Program-made: the position numbers and the translations under genes
The notes under the pieces: generated by a model
What the model saw: only the letters and a program-made list of their open reading frames with translations
Databases searched by the model: none
What the model was told of the DNA's origin: nothing
NCBI GenBank assembly: GCA_965369995.1
Contig: CBDURO010000039.1
Location: 1 to 13,066, forward strand
Direction of reading: 5' to 3'
DNA: 13,066 bases
From: JAHJCW01 sp965369995
GTDB taxonomy: Bacteria > Fidelibacterota > Marinisomatia > Marinisomatales > JAHJCW01
Part shown: positions 11,877-13,066 of the stretch, one piece after another
Layout: the number at the start of each line of letters is the position of its first letter
Numbering within the stretch: the stretch's first letter is position 1

Positions 11877-13066
11877 ATGAATCAAAAGAAGAATAACCTG
11901 GTTACACACGTAGTAAAACGTGACGGGCGGATTGTTCCATTCGATGAAGGAAAAATTGCTGACGGAATTTCTCGCGCTGCGGCATCAATTGGAGGACACC
12001 AAAAAGAATTAAGCGTGAAACTTGCTCACGAAGTAACCTTAATTGTAAATAAAAACTTTAGCGCTCCGGATATGCCACTTGTAAATGAAATACAAGACAA
12101 CGTTGAAAAAGTATTAATCGATAATGGACATGGTAAAACAGCAAAAGCTTATATTATTTATCGTGAATACCGTCGTCGTGAAAAATTTAAGAAAGGACGT
12201 TTAACAGAAGATCCGCGCATACCATATCGTACAATGTACGAGTCATTATTATGGAATATTGAACATCAATGTGAAACTATTGAAAAATTAAACAAGATAA
12301 TTCACGATGGAAATATGCCTGATTTGGTAAAAGCATTTGAGCAAAATTATAATCGGCACATCCAAAATATTGCAAAGGAAATAGCGCAAGAGAAAGACAA
12401 TGTGAAGTTGATTATTGTCGCAGGACCTTCATCCTCAGGTAAAACTACGACAACAGCCAAACTTGCACACCAGCTAAATGAAGCCGGTATGGATACTGTT
12501 GCATTGAATCTTGACCACTATTTCTTTGATTTGGAATTTCATCCAAAAGATGAGTATGACGATTATGATTTTGAAACCCCGGAAGCACTCGACATTACGC
12601 TAATAAATCAGCATCTTGTGGAACTTATCGATGGTAAAACAATCAAGATGCCGTACTATGATTTTGGGAAAGGTAAACGGCATCTAAATGTTCAAGAAAA
12701 AGCCATTTTGCCAAATCAGGTAATAATTATTGATACACTGCACGGTTTATATGAACCGATGACGCAAAGTGTACCGGATGAGAACAAAGTAAAAGTTTAT
12801 ATTGAAACGATTTCTCAGTTAAAAGATAATGATAACCGTTTTATTCGCTGGACGGATATCCGCCTTTTAAGACGTATGGTACGTGACAGTGCAACGCGTG
12901 GCTACGATATGCGTCAGACGATCGGGCATTGGCATTATGTGCGGCGCAGTGAATTGAAACACATCATTCCGTTCCAAGGCGATACGGATTTTATAGTGAA
13001 TGGCGCAATTCCGTTTGAACTGCCGTATCTCAAGAAATTCACTTACGATAAACTGCCTGCTTTCAT
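11877..13066 (+). CDS. ATP-cone plus uridine-kinase-like nucleoside kinase (3' end beyond window)
   Basis: The open frame runs from the ATG at 11877 to the right edge (396 codons) without a stop, so the gene is partial. Residues about 10-95 are an ATP-cone domain (VVKRDGRIVPFDEGKIADGI, 12-31), the nucleotide-sensing module best known from ribonucleotide reductases and NrdR. The kinase domain starts near 176: P-loop AGPSSSGKT (182-190), then DHYFFDLEFHPKDEYDD (213-229), DFETPEALD (231-239) and PYYDFGKGKR (259-268), the uridine kinase/phosphoribulokinase order. The phosphate acceptor is probably uridine or cytidine, phosphorylated for pyrimidine salvage in the cytosol. RRMVRDSATRG (332-342) continues a C-terminal extension seen in long nucleoside kinases. 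A weak AAAGAAA precedes the start. The exact substrate is inferred from family only. Confidence 0.88.
   Translation, partial: MNQKKNNLVTHVVKRDGRIVPFDEGKIADGISRAAASIGGHQKELSVKLAHEVTLIVNKNFSAPDMPLVNEIQDNVEKVLIDNGHGKTAKAYIIYREYRRREKFKKGRLTEDPRIPYRTMYESLLWNIEHQCETIEKLNKIIHDGNMPDLVKAFEQNYNRHIQNIAKEIAQEKDNVKLIIVAGPSSSGKTTTTAKLAHQLNEAGMDTVALNLDHYFFDLEFHPKDEYDDYDFETPEALDITLINQHLVELIDGKTIKMPYYDFGKGKRHLNVQEKAILPNQVIIIDTLHGLYEPMTQSVPDENKVKVYIETISQLKDNDNRFIRWTDIRLLRRMVRDSATRGYDMRQTIGHWHYVRRSELKHIIPFQGDTDFIVNGAIPFELPYLKKFTYDKLPAF

Noticed and set aside
1..13066. CRISPR arrays, insertion sequences, tRNA or rRNA genes, riboswitches
   Set aside because: No regularly spaced repeats, transposase genes with terminal repeats, cloverleaf-like segments or recognisable riboswitch cores were seen in the intergenic spaces, which are short.

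Overview
The window is AT-rich DNA from a bacterium. It carries twelve protein genes (eleven complete, one cut by the right edge) and no recognisable RNA gene, CRISPR array or insertion sequence. The best guess at lineage is the FCB group, in or near Ignavibacteriota/Bacteroidota or the Calditrichota/Marinimicrobia type. This is inference from several things: signal peptides ending in AQ, a FecR-like plus beta-barrel outer-membrane protein with a thrombospondin-type-3-like calcium loop, an ATP-cone/uridine-kinase fusion, and low GC. Clear Shine-Dalgarno sequences before several genes (AAAAGGAG, AGGAG, GGAGG) argue against Bacteroidia proper, which mostly lack them.

Layout. 1-214: no gene, small inverted repeats. 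215-1261 (+): acyltransferase-3 family membrane protein, closed by a strong 13-bp terminator hairpin (1260-1292) that also serves the convergent cluster on the right. 1315-5707 (-): a four-gene cluster that reads, in transcription order, Rrf2-type Fe-S regulator, a 768-residue fusion protein, a heme O synthase-like farnesyltransferase (ctaB), and a seven-span membrane protein of unknown function. 5845-7776 (-): outer-membrane beta-barrel with an N-terminal FecR-like domain. It is divergent from 7923-11139 (+): an exported coiled-coil protein with an internal duplication, a diacylglycerol-kinase-family lipid kinase, an alpha/beta hydrolase and a GNAT acetyltransferase. 11110-11805 (-): DUF2461 protein, whose 3' end overlaps the GNAT gene by 30 bp. 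11877-end (+): ATP-cone plus uridine-kinase-like nucleoside kinase, truncated by the window edge.

The most interesting part is the rrf2 cluster. The large protein joins a divergent heme-copper-oxidase-like 12-helix domain (histidines at 68, 222/224, 276/278 and 373/375) to a periplasmic SUMF1/FGE-like domain. Between them lies a complete lipoprotein signal sequence with a lipobox (LSNC, Cys488), so the product could be cut into a membrane oxidase-like part and a lipoprotein. The SUMF1-like part lacks the catalytic cysteines of true formylglycine-generating enzyme and is better compared with NirV-type proteins found beside copper nitrite reductase genes. With an Fe-S Rrf2 regulator upstream (as in NsrR/IscR) and a heme O synthase downstream, the cluster looks like a small regulated respiratory or nitric-oxide/redox stress module. 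The actual substrate is not shown by the sequence.
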